Source: Antedon mediterranea (taxonomy: Eukaryota; Echinodermata; Crinoidea; Comatulida; Antedonidae). Taken from it: a stretch of 64,000 bases of DNA. The notes beneath the pieces were generated by a model that made no database searches, was not told the origin of the DNA, and was given only the letters and a program-made list of their open reading frames with translations. The DNA lies in the NCBI RefSeq assembly GCF_964355755.1, contig NC_092678.1, positions 13,736,922 to 13,800,921 of the forward strand, written 5' to 3'. Positions 11,980-24,600 of the stretch are shown one piece after another. A program made the translations under genes and the position numbers. The number at the start of each line of letters is the position of its first letter. Positions within the stretch are counted from its first letter, which is position 1.

Positions 11980-14921
11980 ATCTTACAGACCGAACAATAC
12001 TTAACCTACATGATGGAGTTAATTTTATTATCTATTTAATATCAGTATTATTAATATTTTCAAGTTTAAAGCGAATATATTATCATTATTATTACTAAAA
12101 ATATATATATATAAATTGCTAATTGATTTTATTATACTGTTATTATTAAAATAAATGCAACTGTTATATGATTAGTTGTTCTTTGTTCTAGAGGTCACTC
12201 ACACAAAACGTGGCTTCCGGGTAAAATTATAGTGCGCCCTCTCTGGTTAGTTTATGGAAAATATTAGATTAAAACTACAGAGGGGCTATGACTTTTTGTT
12301 AACGAAATCACCAGGCCTGGCGTGCCATAGATGAATGTAACACTAATTGGCATTTCCGTTCACGACAGAAGGCGACCTATAATAATGAAAATGTTTCGCA
12401 CTTTACCCCATATTTCTTATTATAAAAGGTTTTTGTGAATTAAATAAATAAATTGGTTTACTTTTTCCCTTAATTGAACGATTACAAAAATGTAGTTCCT
12501 GAAGAGTTTAAACGTTATAAATAGTGACATTGGCATTCGACAATTATACTGGTATACATACACGTATTTAATATGTTATACATCTCTTTTTTTCATTTTA
12601 CTTCTCACTGATTTTCAACGTGTTTGGACGCCTACTAAAGAAAGTGTCACCGATAACTTTGCCGGTAAGAACATACTGTAAATATTATATTTATCACTAA
12701 TGTTTTAATCACCATTTTAATGTGTTTTATTATTTTAAATTATATTGAGGTAGGAATGGCTTCACAAATTGGCGTAGAATCGGATAATTGTAGAATTTGT
12801 ATATATCAGTAATCTATTTGATACGCTTTTAAATGAGGCATTGTTAATTAGGTTATCATTAGAATAATATGATCACCTGTTGGTATTGTACAACATCTTA
12901 CACGGTTTCAGCTTTTATAATCTTGAATAGCACCTTCAGGAAATTCCACATTTTATAGGTTTTTATTCCGGAGGTTATTTTTTGCATTATTTAATAAGGC
13001 ATACTTCAGTAAAAGTAAATATTAAACTGAAACAAAAAGTAGTTGATACAATTTTAGATATATAAAATACTTCGATTTTATAGATATATTGAGGAATATG
13101 CACCCATTAAAATGTATACACACGTGGACACAACGCAACCGATTAGTACAATGCAGACTTGATTATTTCATTACTATTAATAATTTAACAGAATTTACTA
13201 AAAATAGTGATATTTTCCCTGAAATGAGATTGAGATTGAGAACATTTAAATAGCTTGCTATATGAAATGTGGTGGTAATTTGGTATTAACGTAAAATCTC
13301 AAGCTTTGCTCGAAATATTAATGTCAACATTAGCGCGTGAATCGATTTTGTTTGTATTTTGGGCCTTTAATTGGTGACATTTAACCTCACCCAAAATAAA
13401 GCAATAATTGACATTTTATTTTTACTGCCTAATACAGTATACACATGTCATGCAGTACAAAAGCCATTGTTTTTTTCTAGAAAAAAATAACAACGAATTT
13501 ATTAACACTGTTGTTTTTGGTAATTGTAAGCGAAATTGCATGGTTTCTCTCAGTTTCCATGGCTACAAAACACTATTAAAATTTACCAAAAATAAAATTA
13601 TTTGTGGATTTATATAATTTAAGATATCTTCTTTCTACTACAATTTTAACAAGTTTGGATTGTCACATTTACCATTTTTTACTTTTGGCAAACATTGAAA
13701 CGAGTCTGGCCCACTGTTCGATGGTTGCGGAAATATTATTGACTCCTGTAAAAATGTTTTAGAAGGACGTTTTGTATCGCTTGGTCGTTTTTGGTAAGAC
13801 CTTTATTATAGGGCGAGGTAGGGAGGCGGAGTTTATTATTATTATTATTATTATATATACGTTTAATGTTTTAGTTTTATTTAGTATGGTAACAGTTATA
13901 TTCAAATAAAATCCTCTAATTATGAAAAGTGGGTGGTAAAAGGAATAACAAATACTTGGTAAATTGAAGATAACAGTCCAATGAATTCTACTACAATATA
14001 ATTGTGTTATAAATATAATACAATATTTTGTGTATTATATAATATTATCATTCTAAGTTTTTATTAGGAAGGTGTTGGGCGTTTTTTTTTAAATATATAA
14101 CATCGTAATTGGTATAAGTAATATATTATTTAGTTTAAACATCTTTTGAAATTAACTTCCGCGACACAGTGGGTCGTTTCTTTCCAAGAAGAAAGACGTT
14201 TTAGACGGCTTGCAACATGGGCAGAAGTATCTCAGGTGATAGCCTACAGTTATTTCTACTTACTCAACAACTCATATATCGGGGTTTCATGTATCGATTT
14301 AAAACAAACGGTCTTAACATCAGTTATCCCGATATAATTTTATATAATATTCCCCACAATTATACTTCGATACTTCATGAATAATATATTTAATTTGATC
14401 TTGGTTGATTTTTAGCATAATTTTTATTTTGCTAACTACTGACCCCTTCACACGCACTATTCGAAAATAAACACAATTTATGGTAGCCTATGTATCAAAG
14501 ATGGAGATTTTTGTCCCGAAGTTTTTCCATTGTGCTCGTCTATGTCAGAAGTATGCATAATTTATATATAGATGAAAGAGAAATTAAAATAACCCAATAT
14601 CCAAGTTTATCTTGCAAGATAAAAAATCAGTAAGAAAATTAATTACGTTACTAGAACATTTCACAGCAGTGTCATGATTAAAATTAAACGTCAGCAAATC
14701 ACAGGCTATAATAGCTAGGTTGAAATAGCTAACAACACAAATAAGCCGTTAGATATGCAATGGCCAAAGAACCAGTCAAAGCATTAGGAGTCTATTTTTT
14801 ATTACACGTAAAAAAAAAAAGAAAAATGTAACTTTGAAAAAAAAAATTAAGAAATATACATTAAATCTATGGAAAACTAGACGACAAACTCTGGCAGGGA
14901 AAATAATAATAAATTAATAAT
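11980..14921. other. AT-rich DNA, no gene seen
   Basis: No domain-bearing frame, tRNA or element terminus is visible. There is a (TTA)n run at about 13838-13853. Near 12868 the phrase TGATCACCTGTTGGTATTGT resembles the Helitron-like 5' ends around 61730, so a truncated copy may be present. Confidence 0.45.
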
Positions 14922-15436
14922 AGTGAGGTTTCGCAATCTTACGAATACGATAACAAAAACGGATACGTCACGCACATGTATTCGTTTTTCATAAGCCAGT
15001 AAAAATCTGTTTTTTTGCATGGCAACGAAATATTGAGGGTGCCGTCCAAAATATGACTGCGGTAAATTTGAGCGAAGCGCAGGTACGTGTTGCTCGATGC
15101 TTGACTGCCTAGGCCTTGCGTAACATCAAAGCGAGTGATGGATTTTAAAAACTGCTATTTCATCAAAATTGACCTGACATTTTAGTAAATAACTTTAGTA
15201 AATTACTTTCAATAAAAGTATAATTATATTATAATCATGAATCATTACTGATTCAAATGCAAAATGTGCAAAATAGATCAAAAACTATACTCGTTTTGTA
15301 GTTACGAATATGACTGGTGATATTCGTCAACACGAATATGCTTTACGAATATGAATTGGGGATCAGCTCAAAAGTTTCACAAATGTGTGACGTATCCGTT
15401 TTCGTTATCGTATTCGTAAGGTTGCGAAACCTCCCT
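14922..15436. mobile_element. TIR element (MITE), 515 bp
   Basis: Both ends carry inverted copies of GAGGTTTCGCAA, then CTTACGAATACGATAAC, then AAAACGGATACGTCAC (about 45 bp). AATAAT flanks both sides (14916-14921 and 15437-15442), but in AT-rich sequence this target duplication is uncertain. A second internal inverted pair uses ACGAATATGACTGGTGATATTCGT. Two damaged copies lie at 36172-37318. No transposase. Confidence 0.75.
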
Positions 15437-15744
15437 AATAATAACAACATTTACGATATCCCACATTATTTATCCAACCCCTAATACACATACTCTTATA
15501 ATTAAATTACTTGATAGTATTTTATTATATTTCTTATGTAATGGAATTCTGAAAAAGGTATGGTTAAACGAACGACAAAGATTGGAAATATTGAAGAAGG
15601 AGGTGGGGGAGGATGGCTAAACACAGCAGGGCAACTCCCTGCATACAGCATAGTACTCGAATCGACATTGAGTGTTTGCATTTCAGCAACAAATTATCGT
15701 AATAATGTGAAGGCTTGCATGAGTATATGCATAATCTATATATT
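15437..15744. other. Non-coding DNA between MITE and gag remnant
   Basis: Short overlapping frames on both strands have no recognisable domain. I see nothing else. Confidence 0.4.
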
Positions 15745-16850
15745 ATACATTTACGTAAGGGCAAAATTCGGTAAATCGCGCGTTATTTCTAGAATCTCCT
15801 CCTACAAGAGTTTTAGGCATTTCACCAGTGGGTAAAATGCACCCTTGTTTTGTGGTCTCTAGTTGTTCCATGGTAATACATGGGCCTGCTACAGGAAGCA
15901 TGTCCGATGTTGGTGAAGAGTAAGATGCCAAAGGTTGGAGTTCATCGGATGTGCCAGGAAGTCTGTTTTTACCTTGCCACCATGCAGCCTTCATCATGGT
16001 AAGAGATTTCCCATTGGGCACGTCCTCTTCTCCAATTGATGACTCCGCTTTCGGCCTACTCCAGATTTCAGAAGCTTGAGCTTCGTGTGAGGATATGTGA
16101 TGATGGGTTGAGCTACAGAGAGTATAAGTCACAGACCTAGTACGGGACATTAAATCATTTCTGACTTTGCTCCTTGCTCTCTGTACAACCCTTTGCGGCG
16201 ACAGTTAAACCTCCTATATTTTCAAGAGCTTCGGTGATAGTAGCACAATGTTTCCGTGAAACTTACTCACCAGCCTCCTTGTCGTGACACCCAGTGCAGA
16301 ACCATTCCACCTGTAGCTTTTGCACTCTAGATCTAGGTAGATCACTACAGGCTTTCTCGGTCACAGTCATGACTCTACGTGCCCATTCTTCTTTAGTTTC
16401 GTGTCGTTCCTGTTTTAGAGACCGCTCACCGTCTCCAAAACGTACACTGAGGACATCCATCATCTCTTTGAAATCTAATGTTGGCTCCATACTTAGAAGA
16501 TTGGTTAAGAACTTCGCCGCAGGTCCCTCTATACACAAAAAAAGGCCATTTTTACTATCCCCGGCGGTAAGGTTCTGCGCCTTTGCGAAAGATCTGAACC
16601 GTTTCTTAAAAGGATACCAGTTATCATCCCAGCCATTAAAAGTTAGAGACTTGGGAATGTCTTTTTGTCTCAATAGTTTTTGTGATCGGTGGGAATGCCT
16701 GTTTTTAATAGCTGAAAACCGGTTGAACAGCTCGAGTGCATCATTATAATGTTGAAGACAGGCCGATTTTCTTTAAAAAATACTATTTTGATAGATTTAA
16801 TATACATTTATACAAATGTATTGAATTGCCATGAATGGAACATTCCACAT
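15745..16850 (-). pseudogene. Broken LTR-retrotransposon gag (Ty3/Gypsy-like)
   Basis: On the minus strand an open frame from 16772 to a stop at 16263 encodes a capsid-type gag domain. It has FNGWDDNWYPFKKRF, then IEGPAAKFL, then a segment ending VLSVRFGDGER, then KEEWARRV, the usual order of retrotransposon gag proteins. After the TAA the same frame is readable to about 16155. A different frame, Ser/Thr-rich, then runs 16150-15743. No zinc knuckle, protease or RT follows, so the gene is dead. The stretch 16773-16850 upstream matches the leader seen in the two Helitron-like copies at 3045-4230 and 26544-27713. Confidence 0.6.
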
Positions 16851-18288
16851 TATTTGTTTTAACCTCGGAGGGATACCTCAATGGTTTAGGGTATGTTTAG
16901 ACTCACGGAGTTCCGGTGGAGTTATGTAAGCAGCGAAAAAAAAATCGCCACCATGGCAGATGAATATAGTTTAAGCCCAATACAGTACTCCTCTACTGCT
17001 AGGCCTACACTTCTAGTACTACTAACTCTAACTAGTCTTTTCTTACCAGCTTGCTGAATTGTATGTTCTGCTTACTATATTAATTACACTAGCTGTGAAT
17101 ATAGTATTGACATTGTTAAATAAATCAAGTATAATAGTAATGACCTTATATGTTACGGTTTACTGATCATCCGTCTGTGTGTACAGCGGCCCCACTGCAT
17201 GCTGCATAGCATCGCGTCTATATAGGCTTAGTACACCTACCTATACTACAGGTGTAGTCTGTAGTCTCACTCTGTGCCTCAGGCTGCCAAGCATCCTAAG
17301 TTGTATTAGTTTTTTTGTACTTTTGAACTCTTGAATACATCAACATGTTGTTCGAATGCTTCTCCACTTTTACCTGATCTTCGTTGCGCTTGTATTTTTG
17401 TATAAAAAATGCACCAAGAGTTGACAATAATACTTTTTTATTTCTTCCTCATCTGCAAGCCCCAAAACGTCTGAACTGGTTGTTTAGTCGAGAAGTTTGT
17501 CGTCTGCTGAAAATAAATTGCGCATTATTGGTCCAATTAAGGTCGATCAGGTGAGGGAAAATGGCAACGGCAGAAATTTTATTTGTTATCGTTTTTAAAT
17601 CAATATTTCTCTCAAATGTCAGGATAACTTTTGTGGGATTTTTGGCTCAAGCATTCCTATATTATAGTTTACTTTTAACAAGAAAGTTACGAAAGTTCTT
17701 TTATTATGCCTAATGAGGAACGGGAAAAATATGTTTAACTTCACCGAAAGGCCTAGTATGGATGTATAACAAAATAAACAAGACATATTTCTTACAAAAA
17801 ACGCTGCTCGCTTATTGATGTAACAGTTTTAAAGATATATTGTCCCTCTGAAAAATATTTTTTATTTCAAATTTGTTTTGAATGTGCCATTTTATTGTCA
17901 CATAATAGTTATTTTACCTGAAAAAATGTAATTAAAAGCAAAAAATACTTCAATTGTCTGTCAGACAATGTGGTTTTTGAGTTATAATTAAACGTTTCTT
18001 TTCTTTTTCTATAATGTGAATTTTGTTACAGAAGTGAATAACTTTGATATGAAACAGACTCAACTTAGTTTATTTTATTGATAAGGTCAAGTCTGGGGGT
18101 CACTTCATCACCCCTTAGATACTTCAAGTGTGAAGTATCATGTTACAAACAAAACTTTCATGGACTGTTTTGATAATAATTCAATGATTATCTGACAGCG
18201 AAATACAGTATTATCATGGGACTCATAAATATCAGAAATGCAGCTGCTACCTATACATTATAGTGGAGTTTCTATTTTAACAAATAAA
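16851..18288. other. Non-coding DNA, no gene seen
   Basis: AT-rich sequence with a slightly GC-richer patch at 17160-17290. No open frame of note and no RNA gene. The left border of the TIR nest lies at its right end. Confidence 0.45.
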
Positions 18289-18813
18289 GGGTCTGTTTCT
18301 GCTGCATAACGCAATTTAACCGGTTATTTTTAAATAGATTAAAAATAGATAACAATAACAAGACCGCGTTTCTGCTCAATTTGTGCTCCGAAATAACCGG
18401 TTAAATCTATGGGTGGTCGTCGAGCAAAACGTCATAATTACCCAAAATGCAATACACTCAGACGGAAGTAGTAAGTTGGCTGTTTGTTTACATCGACGTC
18501 GTGAGTACACACGTGTGTGATCGCCGAACATCTCACTCAAACATGTTAAAAAAATAAAATGTTGTCTCCAGGTCTACAAGTTTTGTTTTTTGTAAAGCCT
18601 ACTTACATCGCTAAAGGCCGGTGCACACCGAACGCGAAGCAGCGAAGCGTCATGCGTCACGCGTCATTTGACGGATCGCTTTGAAAGTTGAATTGTCATG
18701 CGTCTATTAGTTTTTCTTGTCGGTTCCCACTAAACGCGTCACGATCTGCTGATTCGGCGCGATTGCTAGGGTGTTCCAGGTTGGATCTGCATACAATGAA
18801 TAGTGTAAGTGAA

Positions 18814-18857
18814 ACCAGAGAAGAGTTAAATTAAAATGTAATTTAACTCTTCCCTGG
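18814..18857. repeat. Hairpin with CCAGGGAAGAGTTAA-type arms
   Basis: CCAGAGAAGAGTTAAATTA pairs with TAATTTAACTCTTCCCTGG across a 5-base loop, with one mismatch. The arm end matches the palindrome at 11956-11979. Confidence 0.7.
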
Positions 18858-18937
18858 TTAAACCATTCACAGTGTTTGGTTTTGGTGGGAAAATGTTATC
18901 CTTTTCCAAAGCCTGAAATGTGCATGATTGTATGTAG

Positions 18938-20279
18938 GGGAGATAGGGGCTAAAAGTCACACATTCATTCTAATCTCCTATAAATATTAAGTTTTAGGCT
19001 AAATTAACTTAGTTTGTACCTTCAAATATAGCCTAGGGTATGGTCTATATAAGGGGACCATTGATTGTGAAAATACTCTTGACCGTGACCCAGGGGAGCA
19101 CTTTTCCCCAATGGGTCAGATGTGACAACTTGCCCCGTACATGGGGCAAGTTGTCACATGCAGCTCAGTGGGGCACTTTGTCACATCGTTAAAAATAAGA
19201 CAATATGCATGAAAGATCTGCTTAAAACTTATTTATTTATAGAAAGTGTGTTTATACATAAGTTAGTGAGTTTAGATGATGAATAATGTATTAAAAACAA
19301 TAATAATAAGTATTAAAGTATGTTGTAATCGATATAGGTCTATTTATAGTCTATAGTCCTGTTGCAGAGAGTCCGCAATACATTTATCTACAATGTCACT
19401 TTAAATAAAATCTAGCTAGCAACATCATTCACATGTGAAGTCTGCATCTGATTCATTGATACCAGCACAATCTTCATGAGCCTATTCTTCACAGACAGAG
19501 AACATGATACAGATTCCTCCTGACACGGAATAATCTTCTTTGCATTACAAACACATCCAATTTCTTTCTTCTTTGGTTCTGATGTTCATCTAAAACTTTT
19601 TTTACGCTTTTAATTGCGTACCATATGAATAAAATAGAAAAAATAATATAAACATTGTGTTTTCTCGATTATTAGGGGTCCCTATATCCTATCCAATTGA
19701 CAAGAAAACAAAATGATTAGGCCTACAAAGCAAGAATAGGCCTATCTAGCAGTTTATTTATTTATATGACAGTAATAGAGGCCTAAAATAGTAAATAGTC
19801 TGTAAGAGAGTGTATATGACTAGAGAACGTTTCTTAGGCCGTAGGACTGGGATAGATAAAACACTAAAATAAAATGTTTAGGGGAAAGTTGTCACAGGTT
19901 GTGACAACTTGCCCCACTACCATATTTAATAGAAAACCCACTCGTTACACAAAATCCGTGGTAAACAAGCGACCATACTCTTGAACATTGTTTAGCACTG
20001 ATATTTAACTACATTATAACATAAATTTCTCCTTTGTAAACCACAATGATAAGCATACATACCGTTTTTAGTAGAAATACAAAAAGTTGATCTATAGGCC
20101 AAAAAATGAGGTGTTTTTAGTACATGAAATCTAGAAATAGTTTTGTCTTGGTCTTCGGTATGTGTGAAGTGCACAGTAAGGGGTAACAAATCAGGTCACT
20201 AACTGGAACATTCCATTTCTTTAAAGGGTTGAAAAAGCACTGTGACAACTTACCCCTGTGACTTTTAGCCCCTCCCTCC
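18938..20279. mobile_element. TIR element with repeated TGACAACTTGCCCC motifs, 1.34 kb
   Basis: The left end GGGGAGATAGGGGCTAAAAG continues TCACA and the right end is inverted (TGTGACTTTTAGCCCCTCCC). Inside, TGTGACAACTTGCCCC or its inverse occurs at about 19121, 19143, 19880, 19896 and 20241. No clear target duplication. Small open frames on the minus strand (19992-20560) show no domain. Confidence 0.55.
19121..19158. repeat. Perfect hairpin, 16-bp arms
   Basis: TGTGACAACTTGCCCC, a 6-base loop GTACAT, then the exact reverse complement. GTAC within the loop is itself self-complementary, so the site is close to a full palindrome. Confidence 0.85.
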
Positions 20280-20599
20280 AAGCAGTCAAACATCGTATCA
20301 CAAGGACAGAAAAAGATGTATCCAATATCAATACAGTTACAAGAATTAAAGCGTTTATTGTTGATTACACGTACATGTGATCTGCTGAGTATTAGTGGCG
20401 TTACAAATATCTTTTGCAGCGTCAGCCTACCAATCAACAGAGGTGCAATTGTAATTACAGTCACATTGCAACAACATTTTATAACCATATAAAACATTTC
20501 ATATAAACACGAACTGGGAATCTCAATGGGTTGACCAACTATAGCATAGGTGTTTAGCACCTGTTTGGTCTTTCCGTGCCTCCTTTTATAATTGTTTTG

Positions 20600-20660
20600 T
20601 CTTCTTATGTTTATGGCAGAAATTGAATAAATAAATAAATAAATAAAATAAACTATAGGC
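20600..20660 (+). repeat. (AATA)n tail, probably retroposon 3' end
   Basis: TTATGGCAGAAATTGAATAA is followed by several AATA units. This is the usual look of a LINE or SINE 3' end on the plus strand. The body upstream is not recognisable. Confidence 0.45.
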
Positions 20661-20784
20661 CTATATATTAATGTAAAGTTTTCACATTCATTTTCTAATT
20701 ATTATTAAATATTATATTATTCATGACAAAACATACAGTTTTTTTCTCATTTGATTAAATGTAATAAATATCCCAAACTCATAT

Positions 20785-20966
20785 TTACACTTTATATTAT
20801 CTTATGACTTTTTTTCACATAAATACACTTATTTAAATAGTGAATCATTGTTTTTAAGGGTATCATTAAATAATTAATCGTTACACTGTATATTATCTTA
20901 TGACTTTTTCACATAAATACACTTATTGAAATAGTGAATCATTGTTTTTAAAGGTATCATTAAATA
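20785..20966. repeat. Two-copy tandem duplication, about 97-bp period
   Basis: Two near-identical blocks contain TATATTATCTTATGACTTTT, then CACATAAATACACTTATT, then AAATAGTGAATCATTGTT, then GGTATCATTAAAT. Confidence 0.85.
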
Positions 20967-21608
20967 TCAACCAGATTTTCTTTTTTACTACTCCTGAATA
21001 CTTTCGCAAAATAATATCAAAATAATAAATTTAAAAGGTATCATCCCAAAAAAAAAAATGAAAATTGAAGAAATATTATTATTGTTAAAAGTGAATAACT
21101 AACCCTAAAGTGTTATACTGTATAACACACACAACGAAAATGTTTTAAATTATATTTTCAGGAAGACAATATATCTTGTCCAAAAAATGACACTAAACTT
21201 AAAGATGTATTGTCCCATAGAATCATGAAAAATGAAGATGATTAAAATCAAATTTGAATAGGCCATTTTGTAGTTTTAACAAAGTTAATCACTTACATAG
21301 AAAAAAACCCAACAAAACTTATGTTTTCACTTATAAAATGAAAAAAATTCCATTAGCTGGCAGCCAATTTTACTATTTTTTTAGTATTGGAGTATAACAA
21401 AACATATACATATATTTCCATGTGTTCTCTATTGCTAAAAAAAGAAATTCAGTTCAGCTTTCCTTCTATAACCACTTAATAAATACTAGTTACAGTCCAA
21501 CTCCTCCTTAATCTCTTCCATTTTCTATTAAAAAAAAAATGAAACAAGTATTAAAAAATTGCTATAGTAAGGCATATTGCTCAAATCATTTTTTCTGGCC
21601 AATGTATG

Positions 21609-21812
21609 TCACCAACTGACATACCCATTTGAAAAAAGTCTATACAAACCTGTATCAGCCTCATAATTGCCAGTCCACGTTTTTGAGGAGCAATTGCTCT
21701 TAATTCCATGGCAATAATAATACTGGCCGCTTAAACTACTAGCTTGGTCATTGGTGGAGTTTGTAACGCTGGTAATAGCCTGAAGGATCCCATATGATTT
21801 ATCAATGTTCAT
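21609..21812 (-). other. Small unrecognised reading frame inside the Harbinger-type element
   Basis: An ATG at 21812 opens a 67-codon frame of normal composition (Ser, Asn, Gly, Tyr rich; YYYCHG and WTGNYEADTGLY). It lies downstream of the MADF exon on the same strand and could be a further exon of that protein. There is no domain match, so this is weak. Confidence 0.2.
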
Positions 21813-21839
21813 CTAATTGACCTAAAAAAAAAACAACAG

Positions 21840-22200
21840 TATTTATGTATTAATATTAGGCCTACTACTACTAGGCCTATCCTAGCCTTACAACACTAAA
21901 TCAACTAAATATTAGGCCTATAAATATTAAGTAATAATAATAAGTAGGCTAGGCCTAGCTAGGTTAGTTAGGGCTAGTAGTACTGTACTCATATTTAGTA
22001 GTAGGCTTAACCTAGGCTAGGCCTGGCCTAGCACATAGTAGACTAGTAGGGATTAGTAAGTATTATGTAGGCCTATAAGTACTACTTGGCATGGCCTAGC
22101 CTACTAGGGTATATGTAGCCTAGGCTAGGTAGGCCTAGCTAGGCCCTAGTATTGCCTAAACCTAGGTAGGCCTAGCTAGGCCTAGGCTAGATAGAAATAG
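21840..22200. repeat. GGCCTA-rich tract
   Basis: Dense overlapping TAGGCCTAG and CTAGGC words on both strands, as at 7800-7985. It lies between the MADF exon and a small unrecognised reading frame (21812-21609, minus) inside the Harbinger-type element. Confidence 0.7.
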
Positions 22201-22214
22201 GCTTGCCAACTCAC

Positions 22215-22401
22215 TTTACAAATTGATATCTGACGCGTTTTAGGCCTAGTTTTTCTGGCATTCTTCTACACAGATGTTTGTCTGAAATTATTGTCTTCAT
22301 GCATTAATCCTTATGTTTCTGTCTGTGTATGACTTACTTCCCTTATCGTAAAGACAAGAAGGGTAAGTATTTCCATAAAGACCTCGCTCGTCAGCCACCA
22401 T
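22215..22401 (-). pseudogene. MADF-domain exon, decayed
   Basis: From an ATG at 22401 the minus strand encodes MVADERGLYGNTYPSCLYD, then KGSKSYTDRNIRINA. The phrase YP-LYDK-SKSY-DR, followed normally by AW and an Ile, is the core of the MADF/SANT-like DNA-binding domain. Here the expected Trp codon is TGA. After one further frame change the sequence continues with a plausible helix to AAA followed by GTGAGT, a good splice donor at 22215-22214. It lies about 280 bp inside the right TIR of the Harbinger-type element and points inward, as an element gene would. Confidence 0.5.
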
Positions 22402-22814
22402 TTTTTTGCCGTCGGTGTCGTCGATGAGAGATATTCCTGACTTCTGATTGGTTGACGAACGCAAACCGCGCTCGCGACGCCTCAAAAAGTTGACCAAGGT
22501 TCAACTTTTGAAAATTCGCGTGCGAAGCCTTCGCTGCTGTCGTTTTCAACGCGTTGAAGTTGAAATTCGACTATCGTACACTGTTCGCTTGTATGTTCAC
22601 ACTGGAAGCGTCCGTCGCCTGCCGCGTGCGTCACTTTTTAACGCGAAATTCGCGGCTTCGCGTTTGGTGTGCACCGGCCTTAATAAAATTAATTCTCATG
22701 GCGCCTTCAATAACATGATGGGGAGGGTCGTGCAGCGCCCGATCACCTAGGATAATTTTTATCCTCAACAAAGGCGATGAAATACGGCCCTTCCCACGTG
22801 AACGACTGTTGTCT

Positions 22815-23430
22815 TTCGCGAGCGCGGTCCTACAAAACACCAAACGGAAACAAAAACGAGACTCAGAATGTTGCAATACCTACCAAACGAGAGTAGATAA
22901 TTGTTAATTAATTATGAAAACCCAACTTTTATAGCAAAAATCATCCGAATTTATGTTAAAAACGATGAGTTTAGCCACAAAAACTTAAATAAAACGAGAG
23001 TATCCAAGTCATAGAATATCGCACGCACATAGTGCCTTTAATAAAGTAATGAGTATTAAACATTGTTTCGTATATTTATGTACTAACATAAATAATAACA
23101 CATTTCTATGCTTAATAAAATCATATTTAATATATTATCAAAGGCTCTGATTACCTTTGTTTTCGGTCGATGTGATGTTTTTCTAAAAAATTATATTATG
23201 TAAAACGATCAAAGAATGTTCATTGTTCTCCTATTAAAGGCACTAAGTTTTTGTTGCTAAATTCATCGTTTATAACATAAATTCGGATGATTTTTGCTAT
23301 AAAATTTGGGTTTTCATAATTAATTAACCATTATCTACTATCGTTTGGTAGGTATTTGCAACATTCTGAGTCCCTTTTTTGTTTCAGTTTTGGTGTTTAT
23401 ATAGGACCATCCATACCCTTCGCGAGCGTG
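22815..23430. repeat. Long inverted repeat, about 190-bp arms, inside the outer TIR element
   Basis: Arms at about 22815-22998 and 23237-23430 are inverted copies. Landmarks are CTCGTTTT/AAACGGAAACAAAAAC, CTACCAAACGA(G/T)AGTAG, AATTAATTATGAAAACCCAA and AAAAATCATCCGAATTTATG. About 240 bp lies between them. It looks like a further foldback element; the exact ends are unclear. Confidence 0.65.
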
Positions 23431-23567
23431 TACTAACGCCTCAAATTGCTTAGCTTGGGTAGTCCCCGGAACTCCACCCCAAACTCCTCTTTTACTTTCG
23501 CAAAAATGCTCTTATTTATTATCTGTGATTCTTTTCTATTGCCTGCCATCCTTCCCCGTACTTTCTC

Positions 23568-23583
23568 TCCCCCCCCCCCCCCA
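23568..23583. repeat. Poly-C run
   Basis: A run of 14 or more consecutive C residues within otherwise AT-rich DNA, followed by ACAACTG. A likely length-variable site. Confidence 0.9.
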
Positions 23584-24028
23584 CAACTGAATAACCTATC
23601 TTGTGATTTCATTCATCCACATACATGTTCACTTCTTCGTTCGACTGTCAAAACCACGAGGAAAACACACATCGTATGCGACGGTATCTGACCCGGGGTC
23701 ACAACTGTCAATCAAATAACCGTTATTTCGTGTTGCAGCTAAGAATTGCTCAGCGATAACCGGTTAAACGGCGTTCTAACACCGATTTAAATTGGTGTTT
23801 TTAACCGGTTATTTTGCGCTGCCTTTTAACCGGTTACCACAAATTTGTCCTGTTTCTGCTGCCAAGAAAATGGAGTTAATTTATTCACACCGATTTTAAT
23901 TTATTCACACCGATTTTAACCGGTTATTTTTGATGCAGCAGAAACAGGCCCAAAGTGTAGTACTATAACTGCTGCTTGATTTCAACTAATTAATGAGTCA
24001 TTTCGTGTGACGTAGCAGGCTAGAGCAG

Positions 24029-24600
24029 CAGCGTGAAAAGAAGTAATTGTGAATTACAGGAAATCCGCCATCTTTCTACAACTCACTATGTCGGTCGGTT
24101 GATCGGTTGGTTGGTTGGTCGGTCGGTAAACACTAACTTGTATATGGCCTTGTCTTGATATTAGTTTCATCTAGCTAAGTAAATGTTTTACAGTATATTA
24201 AGGCCAGGAATCGTGGTTATGTTTTTACGGTGCACAATCAACAAAAATGACACGGTCTACGCACGATTTAACGAAAACACGTTTTAATCATATCTCCATA
24301 AGCATGAATCACAATTAAATCAAATTTGGTACTCATAAATTTCAGGTCATATTTCATCATATGGCAATGCAATTACGTGCGTAGCGCATATAACGCATGC
24401 GTACGCGCGCTTAAAATTGTCAAAACTGTCAACATTTATTTTCGATGAAATTAGAGTACGTTTCAGGCCATTTTAAGCGTTTAAAAATGTGCCATTAGTG
24501 CACAGTTTTTCCACGCGCCTAAACTTAATATGCACTCTTTTTGCCCAATTTCTGTTTTACAACCTTTCTTTAATAATATCATCAAGAATCTCCATGTAGG
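24029..24600 (+). mobile_element. Helitron-like fragment with GGTCGGTC repeats
   Basis: CACTATGTCGGTCGGTTGAT and a short GGTTGGTC array (24092-24130) lead into AAACACTAACTTG and then a body with the GCACGATTT, ATATCTCCATA and ACGCGCGCTTAAAAT phrases seen in the larger copies at 25647 and 61920. No 3' hairpin remains. Related GGTCGGTC starts occur at 24711, 28878 and 29022. Confidence 0.5.

Larger units (their letters stand above)
18615..22680. mobile_element. PIF/Harbinger-type element, 4.07 kb, nested
   Basis: The ends are inverted copies of AGGCCGGTGCACACC followed by (G/A)AACGCGAAGC. TAA is duplicated exactly on both sides (18612-18614 and 22681-22683). A 3-bp TWA duplication is typical of PIF/Harbinger elements. 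A decayed MADF-domain exon inside the right end supports this, since animal Harbinger elements commonly carry a second Myb/SANT- or MADF-like protein. I see no DDE transposase, so the copy is internally deleted or decayed. Confidence 0.65.
18289..23951. mobile_element. Outer TIR element of a transposon nest, 5.66 kb including insertions
   Basis: The left end reads GGGTCTGTTTCTGCTGCAT and the right end is its near-perfect inverse (18 of 19 positions). Both are followed inward by TAACCGGTTA motifs, repeated several times at each end. AAA flanks both sides, a possible 3-bp target duplication. Without the inner element the outer one is about 1.6 kb. No transposase is visible. Confidence 0.6.

Noticed and set aside
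16294-16749. 151-codon plus-strand frame
   Set aside because: It is antisense to the gag frame, which has a clear capsid-type pattern; no domain on the plus strand.
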